From: Linderina pennispora
Lineage: Eukaryota > Kickxellomycota > Kickxellomycetes > Kickxellales > Kickxellaceae
NCBI RefSeq assembly: GCF_002104995.1
Contig: NW_024468266.1
Coordinates: forward strand, 1-64,000
Direction of reading: 5' to 3'
DNA length: 64,000 nt
Below are positions 35,901 through 46,921 of the stretch, in pieces (positions within the stretch are counted from its first letter, which is position 1; the number at the start of each line of letters is the position of its first letter). The notes below the pieces were generated by a model that was not told where the DNA came from, did not search any database, and worked only from the letters and a program-made list of their open reading frames with translations. Both the position numbers and the translations under genes were made by a program.

Positions 35901-37822
35901 GTTCTGAGGCGCCAGCTCGCAGGCGTCGCGCCGACGCCGAGCTTACTGTTGCCGCGGGCCCGCCCGTTCAGCTCTCTGGCAAACGACTGGGGCAGCGGCG
36001 TGGACTTCGACGACTACTATGTGGGTGCCGACGGCATATTCTATCCAAAATCCAGCTCGCTGGTCATGTACCAGCACGACTGGCGCCTGGTGACTGCTGC
36101 CAAAGTCATGGCGCTCTTGCACGCTGCCAACCTGCTCTTGTCATCGCGATCGCAGTTGCCTGTTGAGGCGTTCTACGTACAGGCGATTGACAACATGAAC
36201 CTGATTGCAGACTACGACGCATGGCGCGCACAGTACCCGGGTGCCTTTTCGTTCTGCCAGTACCCGTTCCTGCTCAGCCTCAGAGCCAAGGTGCAGATCA
36301 TGCAGGTTGATGCTGCTCGCCAGATGCAGACAAAGGTCAAGGAGGCCGTGATTTCAGGCCCTCTTCCAGTCATCACTGTCTCGGCGCGCGAACCAGGCAA
36401 ACCAGCCGCATCTGAAGCTGCTGGTCCGCCGCAAATGCCTTGTCGAGGATTCCTTGCACCAGCTCGCGTCGCACGAACAGGACCTGAAGAAGCGCTTGAA
36501 GATTGAGTTTGTTGGCGAAGAAGGCATAGACGCTGGTGGCCTCGCCAAGGAGTGGTTCATGCTGCTGGTTCGTGAGCTCATGAACCCAATGTACGGAATG
36601 TTTAGGCGTGAGTCGGACGACTCCAGCCTGGCCTCGGAGGAGAACACCGAGTGGGGCGGCGCATACTGGTTCAACCCAGCGTCGCTTGAGACATCCAACC
36701 AGTACTTCCTTGTGGGCATTGTAGTTGGGCTGGCACTCTACAACTCGACCATTCTCGATCTGAACCTGCCACTGGCTGTGTTCAAGAAGCTACTGCGCAC
36801 CAAATTCTACGCAAACCCAACTGCCACGTCTTCCGTGCTTGCGAGCGCCAGGGCCACAGGCAGCCAACCGCCGTCGATCGTCTCAGGCACCCAGAGCCAA
36901 CCGCAGACACCTATCACGGCCACTGGCAACGGCCCCAGCACGCCCTCCAAGGGCAAGTCCAGCAGCTCAGGCAAAGCCGCTGCTGGAAAGACCGGCAACA
37001 AACCGCTGTCCACAGCCTCTGGATCTGCCGGTAGTGTAGCAGTGCATGCTGCACATGGCAACGAGAGCAGCTCGCCGATATATGGGCTTCTGAGCGCCTC
37101 GGCACAGATAAAGTACCAAATCAACGAGATGCTGGCTGACGTCGCCGAATTCAGACCGCAGTTTGCCCGTGGTCTGCGCCAGCTCCTTGCATACCGCGGC
37201 CAAGACGTCGAGGATGTGTTTTGCCTGACATTCGAGGCAACATACAACGCCTACGGCGACGTCATCACTGTGCCGCTAGTCCCTAACGGCTCCAACATCC
37301 CTGTTACTAGCTCCAACCGGGTCGAGTACGTGATGCGCTATCTGCAGTGGATCTTGAACGACTCGATTGCTAAACAGTTCGAGCCCTTCAAGCGTGGCTT
37401 CTTCTATGTGTGTGGAGGCAATGCCCTGTCGCTGTTCAAGCCCGAAGAGGTTGAGCTGATGGTGCATGGGTCCGATACTGACTGGGATCCAAGGATTCTG
37501 CAGAAGATCACAGAGTACGCCGGATTCGGCGACTACGAAGAGATGCTGACTTCCTGGTTCTGGGAAATTCTGAATGACATGGCGCCAAAGGAGAGGCGTG
37601 CTTTCCTGGCATTCGTGACCTGGCACGGATCGCCTGCCGATGCTGGCGGCTGGATCGCAACTGAAGCTGAAACTAGTGCTGCTTGGTGATGACTTCCGCC
37701 GGCTGCCGGTTGCCCACACGTGTTTCAACCAGCTGGGCATTTGGTGTTATCGGTCCAAGGATGAGTTCCGTGACAAGCTTGCCATGGCCCTGACCGAAAG
37801 CGAAGGGTTTGGGCTGCAGTAA
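32966..37822 (+). CDS. HECT E3 ubiquitin ligase, Hul4-type, multi-exon
   Basis: E3 ligase forming a ubiquitin thioester before substrate transfer. ATG at 32966 starts an acidic N-terminus; the first exon's end is unresolved. Later exons: about 33380-33729 (zinc-ribbon-like TCYKCSACETVNDL, then FAFKKHPEKQNLLEAMI), 33814-33875, 34051-34099 and 34225 onward, joined by introns with GTAAG donors that keep frame. A long Ser/Pro/Arg-rich region covers about 34400-35950. The HECT domain starts near 36480 (KKRLKIEFVGEEGIDAGGLA), includes NQYFLVGIVVGLALYN, and ends LPVAHTCFNQLG with the catalytic Cys near 37725, then FGLQ-stop. An extra Ser/Thr/Gly-rich stretch (about 36820-37080) interrupts the N-lobe. 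Frame changes near 35750, 35960, 36420 and 37670. Confidence 0.87.
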
Positions 37823-37935
37823 ACAGTGTTTGTGTTAGTACCATATCCATGTAACTGAGGTTTTAATGTGTGCATCGTGCGTGAGTGTATTTTGTGTATT
37901 CGCGTTGTCAGCTGCAGTATTTCCACATTGTGACG

Positions 37936-38694
37936 ATGGACGATCATTTGGAGGCGCCGGGTGCAGTGAGCGGCGGATCGGCAGGCCCATGCAGCGATTG
38001 TTCCGACAACGACGACTCTGAGTACCTGTGCCCCATCTGCTTACAGCCAGTGACACACCAGAGCTACGTAGAGCCCTGCTACCACGAATACTGCTACTTG
38101 TGCATTTGCCAGTGGATCGAATTCCGCCCCCATTGCCCGCTCTGCAATGGCAAGGCGCAGTCTGTTGTCCAGCAATTAAAGTCAGGCAAAATCGTCAAGA
38201 CCGCGGTTGCTAGTGAGCCTGGCAAGCCAGTCGAGGTCCACAGTAGGCGGCTACGGCAGCAGACAAGGGTGTATGGATGGCCTGAGGACAGCCAAAAAGA
38301 CTCCGAGCAAGGGCACCGCAAGCGCATGGCTGTGTACTCGCGAAGCCTGCGCCGTGCAGCGTTCCTTTCTGAAACCAGTACTCGCACACGTGTCTCGAAA
38401 TCCCCGGAACTCGTAAGACAAGCCATTGTCAGTGGCCGGTGCCGAGCGTGGGTGCAGCGGGATATTGCTGTAATTTTGGACACCTCTGACACAACAATAC
38501 TAGAGGAACTGGTTGTGTCTATAATTAAGGATTCAGGAACGCTAGACAACCAGGTGGTCGGGCCGCTGATTGAGCCAGTGCTGGGTTCGCACACCGGAAT
38601 GTTCGTTGATGAGTTGGCCGCGTTCATGGACTCGACGCTGCCGATGGCAATGTACGACCGGTATATCGTTTATGACACCGCCAATCCGGAATAA
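37936..38694 (+). CDS. RING-finger protein, TOPORS-like
   Basis: Probable nuclear E3 ubiquitin (or SUMO) ligase. Residues 31-75 are a C3HC4 RING: YLCPICLQPVTHQSYVEPC, then HEYCYLCICQW and CPLCNG. A basic middle part follows. The C-terminal 90 residues (AWVQRDIAVIL, LEELVVSIIKD, LIEPVLGSHTGMFVDELAAF, MYDRYIVYD) resemble the conserved helical block of TOPORS that ends in an AYDRHxxY-like motif. Intact single exon, 252 residues. Start at 37936 is the first Met after a short 5' region; the gene follows the HECT ligase stop by only 113 nt. The TOPORS assignment rests on the RING plus this C-terminal block. Confidence 0.72.
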   Translation: MDDHLEAPGAVSGGSAGPCSDCSDNDDSEYLCPICLQPVTHQSYVEPCYHEYCYLCICQWIEFRPHCPLCNGKAQSVVQQLKSGKIVKTAVASEPGKPVEVHSRRLRQQTRVYGWPEDSQKDSEQGHRKRMAVYSRSLRRAAFLSETSTRTRVSKSPELVRQAIVSGRCRAWVQRDIAVILDTSDTTILEELVVSIIKDSGTLDNQVVGPLIEPVLGSHTGMFVDELAAFMDSTLPMAMYDRYIVYDTANPE

Positions 38695-39871
38695 TGGTTT
38701 TTTTTTCGTGCTGACTGGCAAAATGTTTTCTATGTCATTTTTTGAATTAAGCAGCTACACTTCTGTCTCACGTTGGGTGAAGGGGATGCATATATGAGAT
38801 TGCACCACATGCCAGGTCTCTTTATTCGATATGGTGTGCACTCCATGTGGGCTGGGTGGACAGGGCTAAATTTGAAGTTGGCGCGAAGGGGAAGTGGGGC
38901 TCAGGCTTGTTTTTTGTCTGCTTGGAGTTTACAAAGGAGTATTCGAAGCTTGGCAAAGCCCGGTAGCGCCTTTCCTGTGGTAGCAGAACGCCAAGGGAAC
39001 CCTGGCGCATAGTGCTGGTGGTGGCGTAGTCATAATATGCCTCCCCAACACAGCACAGCCTCAGCACCTGTCAGGTCCACCGCCTGCTATACTCATGCGC
39101 ATGTATTGATACTTCAAGGGGCAGATACGGCGAGCTTGGCCAAGCCAAGGCGAGCGTTGATGGACTCTGATACTTGTTAGAACCGGCTCTATCCGGATTT
39201 CGGAGAATTGCACACTGGTGACACCATACTGGGCCTGCCCAGGGTGGCGGAGCAGCATCGGGCGACAGTTTGCACAGGGTTGGTGTTGACGAAGCGCATG
39301 CATTTGTCCAGGGCACAGATTATGTATCGCAGCTCTTCACTGCCGCAACAATGCGTCACTGTAGAGCATCAGAAATGCAGCAGGCTGGCGCGGATCGGCT
39401 AAAGCACTGAGGCTGGTCATTGCCAAGGATGGTAATGCCGGGCCAATTTGACATCGTTCCTAGGGGGCTTAGGAATCAGGCTCTGCAAATATGGTAGCAG
39501 GGTAGGAGCCCAATGCAAGAAAAATGCGCCTCATTATTGTCGCCTATATCTTGCGACGGGGTCCACCCAAAGGCGTTGTCTCGCCGGCCATCTGTTTTCC
39601 ACCGCTCCCGCAACAACTACGCCCTCTATCTCTTTATTGCTTTGCTTTCTCCTCTTAATGAACATTGTTGTTGGCAAAGCTCGTGGTGGAGATTAACTAT
39701 TTTACTTGTAACTGACGACACCACCATATATCTGTTTTCATGGTTTTCATGTCCCTTTCGCTTTGTAACACTGTAACATACGCTTAATCACCTATATTAT
39801 TTTGCCTCGTAAGCCGCGGTTTGGAGAAGAGCCTCCATACTATATTATTCACGTGGGAAAGCTGATTCTAA
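38695..39871. other. Intergenic region (1.18 kb)
   Basis: No gene recognised. Short open frames on both strands have no domain. T8 run directly after the RING stop. Confidence 0.4.
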
Positions 39872-41489
39872 ATGACTGTGTATACCGCAGCTCATGGTAG
39901 ACGACTGCTCGCTTTCACATACTGCATACTTCTCATGCTCGCTGGCCTTGCGCATGGTACAATCACGGTCGGAGCACAATCGTTTGATAGCTTTAGGTTT
40001 TTCCAGGCGGACAAAAACACAGAGCTCGACGGTACATTCGCCCCGGTACGGCTTAATATGCAGCATGGCTGCACTGTCAAAATGGCAAATACGACCAGAG
40101 TGGATACAGAAGTGGTGGTGCTGGCGGCGTGGCAGGAGGCGATGGTCGCCGGATGCTTTTCATATGCACAGGTACGGCTGAGAACCAGGTTGTGTGTATA
40201 TGCGCTGGCCACCATGATATCTGTACTAAACACATGGCATCTATATAGATTATTAGTGCATTTGCACAGGTTCCACTTCCGCAAGGTACAGTTGTGCGCG
40301 GGATGGTGTTTAGCAGCAGCATTGCGGACGACACGCTCCCGATGGGTAGTCCGATGGTCGAGCCCTATGGCTTCTACAAGTCTGTGGAGACCAGCGCATG
40401 CCTAATACTCACCCGTCCAGCAACGCTGGAGCTCATGTCGCAGTCGCCGACAGTCCGCGTAACCGCAGTCTCGGGACCATGGAACACGCTTGAAAAGTCC
40501 CGCGGATACGCTGCCCAGCGCTATCTATTCTTTACCATCTCCATCCTGCTGATACTGTACATATTCCTGGAAATCGGGCTAATGCTATGTACGCAGACGG
40601 TGTGGAACAAGCGCATGCTAATGTACGTGGCGGCTATTACGTACCTGTTGATATTCACGCTGCTGCGGCCATACGTCATGAACAACAAGGCAGCGCAGAT
40701 GACGGTTTTTGTGTCGTGGATCGTCGGATACATGAGCTTCACTATATTCATTGTTGCGTGGGGCTCACTAGTCGGCAAGATCCACCGGTACCGGCGGACT
40801 TCTGACGCTGCACAACACCGTGCACTACACTGCAGCAGGGATGTTTGGCGTCAGCATGCTGTTCAAGACATGGGCGTACGCAGCTGAGTCCCATGGCCTG
40901 GTGCAGATTGTCAACACCGTGCTGACATTCGAGATGCCAGTGGTGTTTGGCGTGCAGACGGTCCTGCTGGCCATGCTGATCACAGCATTCCTGACGCGCA
41001 CATTCCGAATCGCCATATCGCGATATACAAAGGCAGTGCTCCGCAATGTGGCCATCATGTGCTCAGTAGCACTGCTTGGATGCCTGTGCATCCTTGGGCT
41101 CAGCATCTTGCTGGCCACCAACAGGCCCGCTGTATGTGTCTGGGTATATGGCTGCAACAGTCCTGTACTCGCTTGGCCAATGCCTACTGTTCTTTGCAAT
41201 CTTTGCAGCGCTGTGGATCCGTGACCATGCGAAACGCACTCGGCCAATGTTCCACGAGCACGAGTTTTACGTGGACATTGACGAGTCCGAGCACCGCACA
41301 ATTCCGCTGGAGCCGCCATCGGCTGCCCGGTTCACCGACGCCGACGACACATCGGCAGTGATGCCGCCTGAGGTGTTCGATATGTATGACGAGAGTATAT
41401 TTGACCACGAGTCGCCGCGACAAGTGTCGCCGGCCGCAACCATCGGCTCGCAGCTTTCCCATGCGAGTGTTTGGTGCTGTGAGAAGTAA
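39872..41489 (+). CDS. Multispanning membrane protein with signal peptide and Cys-containing ectodomain
   Basis: Family not recognised. A signal peptide (LLAFTYCILLMLAGLAHG) precedes an extracellular domain of about 190 residues whose APVRLNMQHGCTVKMA and VAGCFSYAQVPLP segments faintly resemble a protease-associated (PA) domain. Seven hydrophobic helices follow (LFFTISILLILYIFLEIGLML; MLMYVAAITYLLIFTLL; VSWIVGYMSFTIFIVAWG; MFGVSMLFKTWAYAA; and three more to LGQCLLFFAIFAALW). The cytosolic tail is acidic (ADDTSAVMPPEVFDMYDES). Intron 40172-40269 (98 nt, GTACGG...CACAG, phase 0); an alternative acceptor near 40248 also keeps frame. Frame changes near 40805 and 41130. Topology suggests a receptor or sorting protein like the lung-7TM/GPR107 layout; that is inference. 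Confidence 0.6.
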
Positions 41490-41836
41490 CGGCGGCGCAG
41501 CGGCGAGTCTTGCCAGGAAAACAAGTCAGCGCCACGTCTTTGTGCCCCTGGCGCCAACCATTGCCCAGCATCGCCGGCTGCAAACTACAAGCGACAGCCA
41601 ATAAGTTTTTCCGCAGATGGCTTATTAACAAAATTGAATGCGTATATTGCCCTGGCTCATTTTCTCTCCTCGCGTGCATTACGTTATCTCGCTCCCTCTA
41701 GCCTGGGTGTGCAATTAGGAGGGATATATGTGGGGTGACGGGGATATGAAAATTGAAGGGTTGCTTAGAGGATTTTACCGAATATGAAAAAGAGAAACGA
41801 CATCGAGATTGGCGGGCAGGGGGACATTAGCGCCAT
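41490..41836. other. Intergenic between convergent genes
   Basis: Holds the two facing 3' ends; no gene seen. Confidence 0.4.
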
Positions 41837-43034
41837 TCAGAAGAAGAAGTAGCCGACCAGGAAAGCAACTAAGGCCACAGCAACAACCGACTGCGACGAG
41901 AACCCATCGACGCTGTGCTGCTGCTTGACGGCCACCCGCGGCGGCTGTTGCTTGCGCGATGACGACGCAGCAACCTCCTCGCTGGCTGCCAGCCGCCTCT
42001 TGGCATCGCTCAGCTCCTTCTCCAGGCCCGCAATGGTGGCATTCGCCTGCGCCAGTTCCGTCGCCATACCGTCCTTGGCCGGGGATGCACGCGCGGCAGC
42101 AGCAAAGGCGGCAGCAGCCGGCTTGGGCGCGTCCTCAATCTCGTGAGCGTACGTGGTTGTATCCGCAGGCGACGACGCCGGCGTATCCTCAAACAGGCGC
42201 GGCTTGGCCAGCGTGCTGTCAACCGACCGCTCGGCAGCACCAATGGACGTTGCCAGGGTCGTTACCGGCGACGACGGCTCGGGGCTCTCCTCGCCCGCCG
42301 ACTCCAGGTGGTCGATCGACTTGGCCAGTGGCGACGGGCCAGGCAGCTGGCGCGTGGTGGCCGGCGACGCACGCACTGGCGCCGGCTGCGGCTTGGTCGG
42401 CGACGCGGACTGCTCGTTTGTCACACCCTCCTCTGGCGCGGCCGGCGACGCTGTTGGCTGCGCAGGGAGGTATTTGACGCGCAGCTTCTTCTCGTTGATC
42501 GAGCCCTTGGCCTCGCGCTCCACCATAGCCCACAGCTCGCTCATGGGCATCGAGTCCATCTCGGGCGTGATCTGGATGCTCTGGATGAGGAACTTGTCGC
42601 GGCACTTGTGGTCGGCCGGGAACTCCTCCTGCATCGGCTGCAGTACAACTACAAAGGAAACACGTTTTGAGCTTGGTGGTCTAGTGTGACCAGCTGACCA
42701 CCCTTTTCCACTTGGCATGGCCGCCCTTGAGGGGGAGCTATACTTACTCTGCACCTCGACCGCATCCCCAGACTCGATGCGCCCCGCGTTGGGACGCACA
42801 CAGTACTGCTTCGGCGCCGTCGTCTTGACCTTGAAGGCCACCGGCGAGTTGTTTTTGTTTGTCAGGCGCAGGACGTCCTGCGTCAGCGTTTTGAACGGCT
42901 CTACAGGGAGGAGATATGTGAGGTCAGGGCTGGGCTGCAATGCGACGTCGCATCTGACGAATGAGGCTCGGCTTGGCTTTGCGTCACTTACGGCGAAAGA
43001 CAAGCGCGTCTCCGGGTTCATATACAAGTGCCAT
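41837..43034 (-). CDS. VAP/Scs2 family ER membrane protein, three exons
   Basis: ER tail-anchored protein that tethers FFAT-motif partners at membrane contact sites. Exon 1 43034-42992, intron 42991-42899 (93 nt), exon 2 42898-42748, intron 42747-42649 (99 nt), exon 3 42648-41837. The MSP domain reads NPETRLSFA/PFKTLTQDVLRLTN, FKVKTTAPKQYCVRPNAG and VLQPMQEEFPADHKCRDKFL. A Pro/Ser/Ala-rich linker, a short coiled coil (ATIAGLEKELSDAKRRLAAS) and the anchor VVAVALVAFLVGYFFF follow. Exon 1 is 43 nt; removing one base restores MALYMNPE, the canonical VAP start, and a total of about 334 residues, so a one-base insertion in the TT near 43025 is likely. Both introns remain open when translated. Confidence 0.9.
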
Positions 43035-43809
43035 TTTGGTGTCTGCGAATTGCGACGCTGCGTGTGCTGAATTAAGAAAAAGGAAAAAGTCACAGGCTTT
43101 GGAGTAGAGGAGGAAAGGAAGAAGGGTGACGGAGGTTGCTGCTCAGCTTTCATGCTTCAAAAATAAAAAATAAAAAAGAAGGGTGGGGCTTATTGTCTGT
43201 CCACACCCTCAGCTCAGCCAGAGCCCATACTTTTTGCGTCGGGCCTAATAGCGGCACGGCCAGTGCGGAGAATCAGCGGCAGGTACCAGCAGGTCTTTGA
43301 GCAGCCTGCATATGAATGGCCCAGGTATGTATGGCACCAGCGAGCGACGTGTCGTGCTTTGGCAGCCCGTTGCTCGTGGCCGCACAGAGGATACCCCAGA
43401 CTACACTCAGCAGCATGCACAGCTATAGCTATTGATGAGCGCTGATCTAGATCTGCTCCCCCAGCTCCCCCACACCGAGGTCCTGGATTCAAGCCTACGC
43501 GGTCGGACGACCCGTCCTGTGGCTAGGCGGCACCCGTCACTGGCCTCCCTTCTGCGTGGATGCCAACGCGCTTCGAGGCGGACCGGACCCATCTGGCAGC
43601 TGCGATCCCGGGCTATTTCCAGGCTCCACGCTGTGCGGACATTGGTGATCGAGAGGGGTTTGGAGACTGGGTCCGCCCGCCCCAGCATTTTGAAAATTTT
43701 TTAGTACTTTCATACGCCTATGCGCTTCATAGCCTCGCCTCTTTCTTGCTTCTTCGAATTCCAACAGACTTTTCCCTCCCTTTTTTCCTCTCTTCCTCTC
43801 GCCTTCCTT

Positions 43810-43835
43810 TTGTTGTTGTTGTGGTTGTTGTTGTG
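43810..43835. repeat. TTG microsatellite
   Basis: Imperfect (TTG)n run interrupted by one GTGG, in pyrimidine-rich non-coding DNA. Confidence 0.8.
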
Positions 43836-44241
43836 TCTTTCTCGTGTACTGCTACTACTTTTTTATATATTTTCATTATCGATTTTCCTTAGCCTTGTAC
43901 TTTTCAACCTGTTCAATTCACCGCAAAAGAGAATAGCCCATTCTGCCCAATTCCACGCTGCTGGTACAGACGAAGAAAGCTGCACTCGCTCCTCGCAACT
44001 ATATTACTCTTACAGCGCCCGGTCAGCAACAAGCAACACGCTGGCGTGAACAGAGGAGCCCGTCTCTACAGAGGTAAGAAAGGAGCGCCGCAATTCAGCA
44101 GCCTGCCCCTCCCCGAATCGGGGAAGCAATAGTAGCACACGCTCCGAGCTTATTATCCAAAAAGCCTTGGCGTGCTTGGCTGCCGATTTTCCCCCACTAA
44201 CCAGTGGGAGCCTTCCAGACTGCCCGCCGCACCATGCTTGC

Positions 44242-44267
44242 AGTGGGCAAAGTGGGCAAAGTGGCAA
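44242..44267. repeat. 9-bp tandem repeat upstream of first Rho gene
   Basis: Unit AGTGGGCAA twice exactly, then once as AGTGGCAA. Confidence 0.85.
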
Positions 44268-44339
44268 AGTGCGCTTTATTTTTTTGGGAACAGCGGCTCC
44301 CCAGGCGAACATCAATTTAATCAAGTCTATTTATAGTAG

Positions 44340-44346
44340 TATAAAT
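44340..44346 (+). promoter_or_regulatory. TATA box of first Rho gene
   Basis: TATAAAT about 80 nt before the ATG at 44424. Confidence 0.4.
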
Positions 44347-44423
44347 CACGCCAACCGACAGGCAGCTTCGAAACAGCGCGGAATTCCAGACACGCACCCT
44401 AGCCTGTACATACACAAGGACAG

Positions 44424-45026
44424 ATGGCAGCAGCGATCAAGCGCAAACTGGTGATCATCGGCGATGGTGGGTGTGGCAAGACCTGCCTGCTGCACGTATA
44501 CCGCGAGGGCGAGTTCCCGCCGAACGACCAGTACATCCCGACTATCTTTGAGGAGTGGGTGGCCGAGCTCAGGATAGATGGGCGGGCAGTGGAGCTGGCG
44601 CTCTGGGATACAGCGGGACAGGAAGACTACGACAATGTGCGGTACCCATGCTACACCAACGCCAACGTGGTGGTGATCTGCTTCAGCGTCGACTCGCCCG
44701 ACTCGCTCGAGAACGTGCAGGAGAAGTGGATCGGCGAGGTGCTCGAGTACGCACCTGGCGTCCCAGTACTGCTGGTGGGCCTGAAGGAGGACCTGAGGCG
44801 CGACGAGAACATCATCCGCCAGCTGGCCAAGGACGGGCAGCAGCCCACCACGCGCGAGGAGGCCCTGAATGTGGCCAAGGCGGTCGGCGCCCAGCTGTAT
44901 CTGGAGTGCTCGGCCAAGGAGAACCGCGGCGTACGGGAGATCTTTGATGCAGCAGTGAGGTGCACGCTGAAGGCGCAGAAGCAGGCCTACGGCTCGGAAG
45001 ACTCGGGCTGCTGCATCATCCTCTGA
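44424..45026 (+). CDS. Rho-family GTPase, tandem copy A
   Basis: Small GTPase of the Rho family, expected to cycle at membranes controlling actin or cell-wall growth. P-loop GDGGCGKTCLL, switch I YIPTIFEEWVAEL, switch II WDTAGQEDYDNVR, G4 VGLKEDLRRD, G5 ECSAKENRG and prenylation box CIIL (geranylgeranylation expected from the final Leu). 200 residues, intact, one exon. The residue after FEE, equivalent to RhoA Tyr42, is Trp, and the loop differs from the FENY of Rho1 and FDNY of Cdc42/Rac. The catalytic Gln of switch II is kept, so GTP hydrolysis should be possible. No polybasic stretch before the CAAX box. Confidence 0.92.
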   Translation: MAAAIKRKLVIIGDGGCGKTCLLHVYREGEFPPNDQYIPTIFEEWVAELRIDGRAVELALWDTAGQEDYDNVRYPCYTNANVVVICFSVDSPDSLENVQEKWIGEVLEYAPGVPVLLVGLKEDLRRDENIIRQLAKDGQQPTTREEALNVAKAVGAQLYLECSAKENRGVREIFDAAVRCTLKAQKQAYGSEDSGCCIIL

Positions 45027-45620
45027 GTAGCCTGCACCGGCTGCCATGCGCTCAGACACCATCTAAACCCCTTCTATCTTTCTTGCTCCTCACCAGAATC
45101 AACATTTTTGAAGTACACAGCATTCTCCCATTTACCGGTTAGGAAATGTGTCCGCAAGTGACGTATCCTGCAGCATGCTGCCAAGGCCGCCTTTGGCTGC
45201 GGGCGCGCATTTTCCAGGCTGATTTTGCGTCCCCCACCACTGGTTGCGCCCGGCTTCTGGCCCGTCCCCTGCGACTCCCAGACACCTAGTCGCTATCCAG
45301 CGGGCAGTCGTCCATGCATCTCTACCCTCGCTGTTGGGTAGTGTAGTGGTCAGGTTTTGAGCTGGAAAAAAGCATGCACATGCGTCTTGCGGCCCCTTGA
45401 TTTCTGGCCGAAAAGGCCGGTGGGGGCTAAATTTACACCCTTGAACACGGTCGAGCACCATATACCGGAAAAGTGACAGACAGGAATGGCGCAGGTCATG
45501 GGGAAGGGCCTGCGGGAAACAAGCGAACAAAAAGCCTGGAGGGAGGGTGCACACCCCTCTTCTCCTTCGACTCGCACTACACTTTCCTTTCTCTTTTCGC
45601 CCACCCTATTTTTTAACAGC
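45027..45620. other. Intergenic between Rho copies A and B
   Basis: No gene seen; the final 80 bases are pyrimidine-rich and end in TTTAACAGC just before the ATG, which could also be an acceptor site of a 5'-UTR intron. Confidence 0.4.
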
Positions 45621-46241
45621 ATGGGAGACTACAACAAGAACATTCTCCAGCGCAAGGCCATCGTTATCGGCGACGGCGCGTGCGGCAAGACCTGCCTCTT
45701 GCATGTATTCCGAATGGGCAAGTTCCCCGAGGACGACCGGTACATCCCCACAGTATTCGACGCATGGGTGGCGGACATGGAGGTCAACAACCAGCCGGTC
45801 GAGCTGGCGCTCTGGGATACCGCTGGGCAGGAGGAATTCGACCGGCTGCGGTTCCTCTGCTACCCAGACGCATCAGTTGTGGTGATTTGCTTCAGCGTGG
45901 ACACGCCCGACTCGCTCGACAACGTGGAGGACAAGTGGTATGCCGAGTCGTCGGTGCAGGCCGCCGGCGCGCCCGTCATCCTGGTCGCGCTTAAGCTGGA
46001 TCTGCGCCATGATCAGCGCACCATTAACGAGCTGGCCAGGTACAGCCAGCACCCGGTCACTATGGCTGAGGGCCAGCGCATGGCCGAGAGGATTGGTGCT
46101 GTGGCCTACATTGAGTGCTCGTCGATTCAGAACCTCAACGTCAGGCAGGTGTTTGAGTTTGCCGCCCGGGCGGCTGTCGTGCCCAAGGGAAAGAGGCGGA
46201 TGGGCGACTCGGCCAGCTCCAACTGCTGCGTGATCCTGTAA
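45621..46241 (+). CDS. Rho-family GTPase, tandem copy B
   Basis: Second Rho-type GTPase. Met at 45621 (MGDYNKNILQRKAIVIGDG) is chosen because the upstream in-frame extension is pyrimidine-derived and not Rho-like. P-loop [11 protein letters not shown], switch I YIPTVFDAWVADM, switch [16 protein letters not shown]4 VALKLDLRHD, G5 ECSSIQNLN, CAAX CVIL preceded by a short basic patch (KGKRR). 206 residues, intact. Like copy A it has Trp where RhoA has Tyr42, with FDA in place of FEN. The three copies share strand and single-exon structure, consistent with tandem duplication and divergence. Confidence 0.92.
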   Translation: MGDYNKNILQRKAIVIGDGACGKTCLLHVFRMGKFPEDDRYIPTVFDAWVADMEVNNQPVELALWDTAGQEEFDRLRFLCYPDASVVVICFSVDTPDSLDNVEDKWYAESSVQAAGAPVILVALKLDLRHDQRTINELARYSQHPVTMAEGQRMAERIGAVAYIECSSIQNLNVRQVFEFAARAAVVPKGKRRMGDSASSNCCVIL

Positions 46242-46921
46242 GCCCCGTTGTCCTTTTGTTTATTTATTGTCTACATAATCGAAATGTTCCCCTTTCAATA
46301 ATACTGCGCGTCTATATTCGGAAAGCCCCGATTGGTGATACAAAGTACATGGGGGATCAAAGGGGCAGCCAGTCTCCACATACCGCATGTGTCTAATGGC
46401 CATGTACCATGGAGAACTGGCGTGGCATGTGCTGCCCGGCCCTAGTGTCCCCAGCTCATGCGCAGTACGGTGCTGGCAGAGGAAACCCAATAAGGCTGGG
46501 ACGCACAACACTCCCGGAAATTGCTCCCCACTCGCGGAGCAAGGAGAGGAAGGAAAATCCATGCTGCTGCTAAGCGTGCCAATCCACCGCCGTCCTCGCC
46601 CCGTTCCTCTTCTGCGCGCATTTTGCAGGCCGATTCGCCTTTCCCCCCATAGCGTCCATTTAATTTCCATAGGCGTGCTATGCGCTCACGGGCAACAACA
46701 ACAAAATAGCAGGTCGGTCCAGATAAACCTAGGGACAAAAAAGCGGTCTGCCAAATATGCACGCTGTAGGAAACAACAACAACTAGAAAAAAATTGACAG
46801 CGCTCGCCCCTTTTTTTACCTTCTCCAGTCTCTTTCAGCCCCGCCACATATTCTTGCTATTGATAACATAGTTTTTTATATTCACAACCCCATTTGTACT
46901 TTTTTCTTTCTTATCAGCATA
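46242..46921. other. Intergenic between Rho copies B and C
   Basis: No gene seen. AT- and pyrimidine-rich leader in the last 120 bases. Confidence 0.4.

Larger units (their letters stand above)
43035..44423. other. Intergenic region and leader of the first Rho gene (1.39 kb)
   Basis: Divergent promoter space between VAP and the Rho cluster. Contains a TTG-rich microsatellite (43810-43835), a 9-bp tandem repeat (44242-44267), a TATA box (44340-44346) and a GTAAGA near 44073 that may start a 5'-UTR intron. No gene seen. Confidence 0.45.

Noticed and set aside
43407-43688. Minus-strand frame of 93 codons between VAP and the Rho cluster
   Set aside because: No domain and no supporting context; the region reads as promoter DNA.
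44759-44800. G4 motif LKED/LKLD/LKAD in place of NKxD taken as a GTPase defect
   Set aside because: Fungal Rho3/Rho4-type proteins commonly have GLKxDL or ALKxDL here, so it is not by itself unusual.
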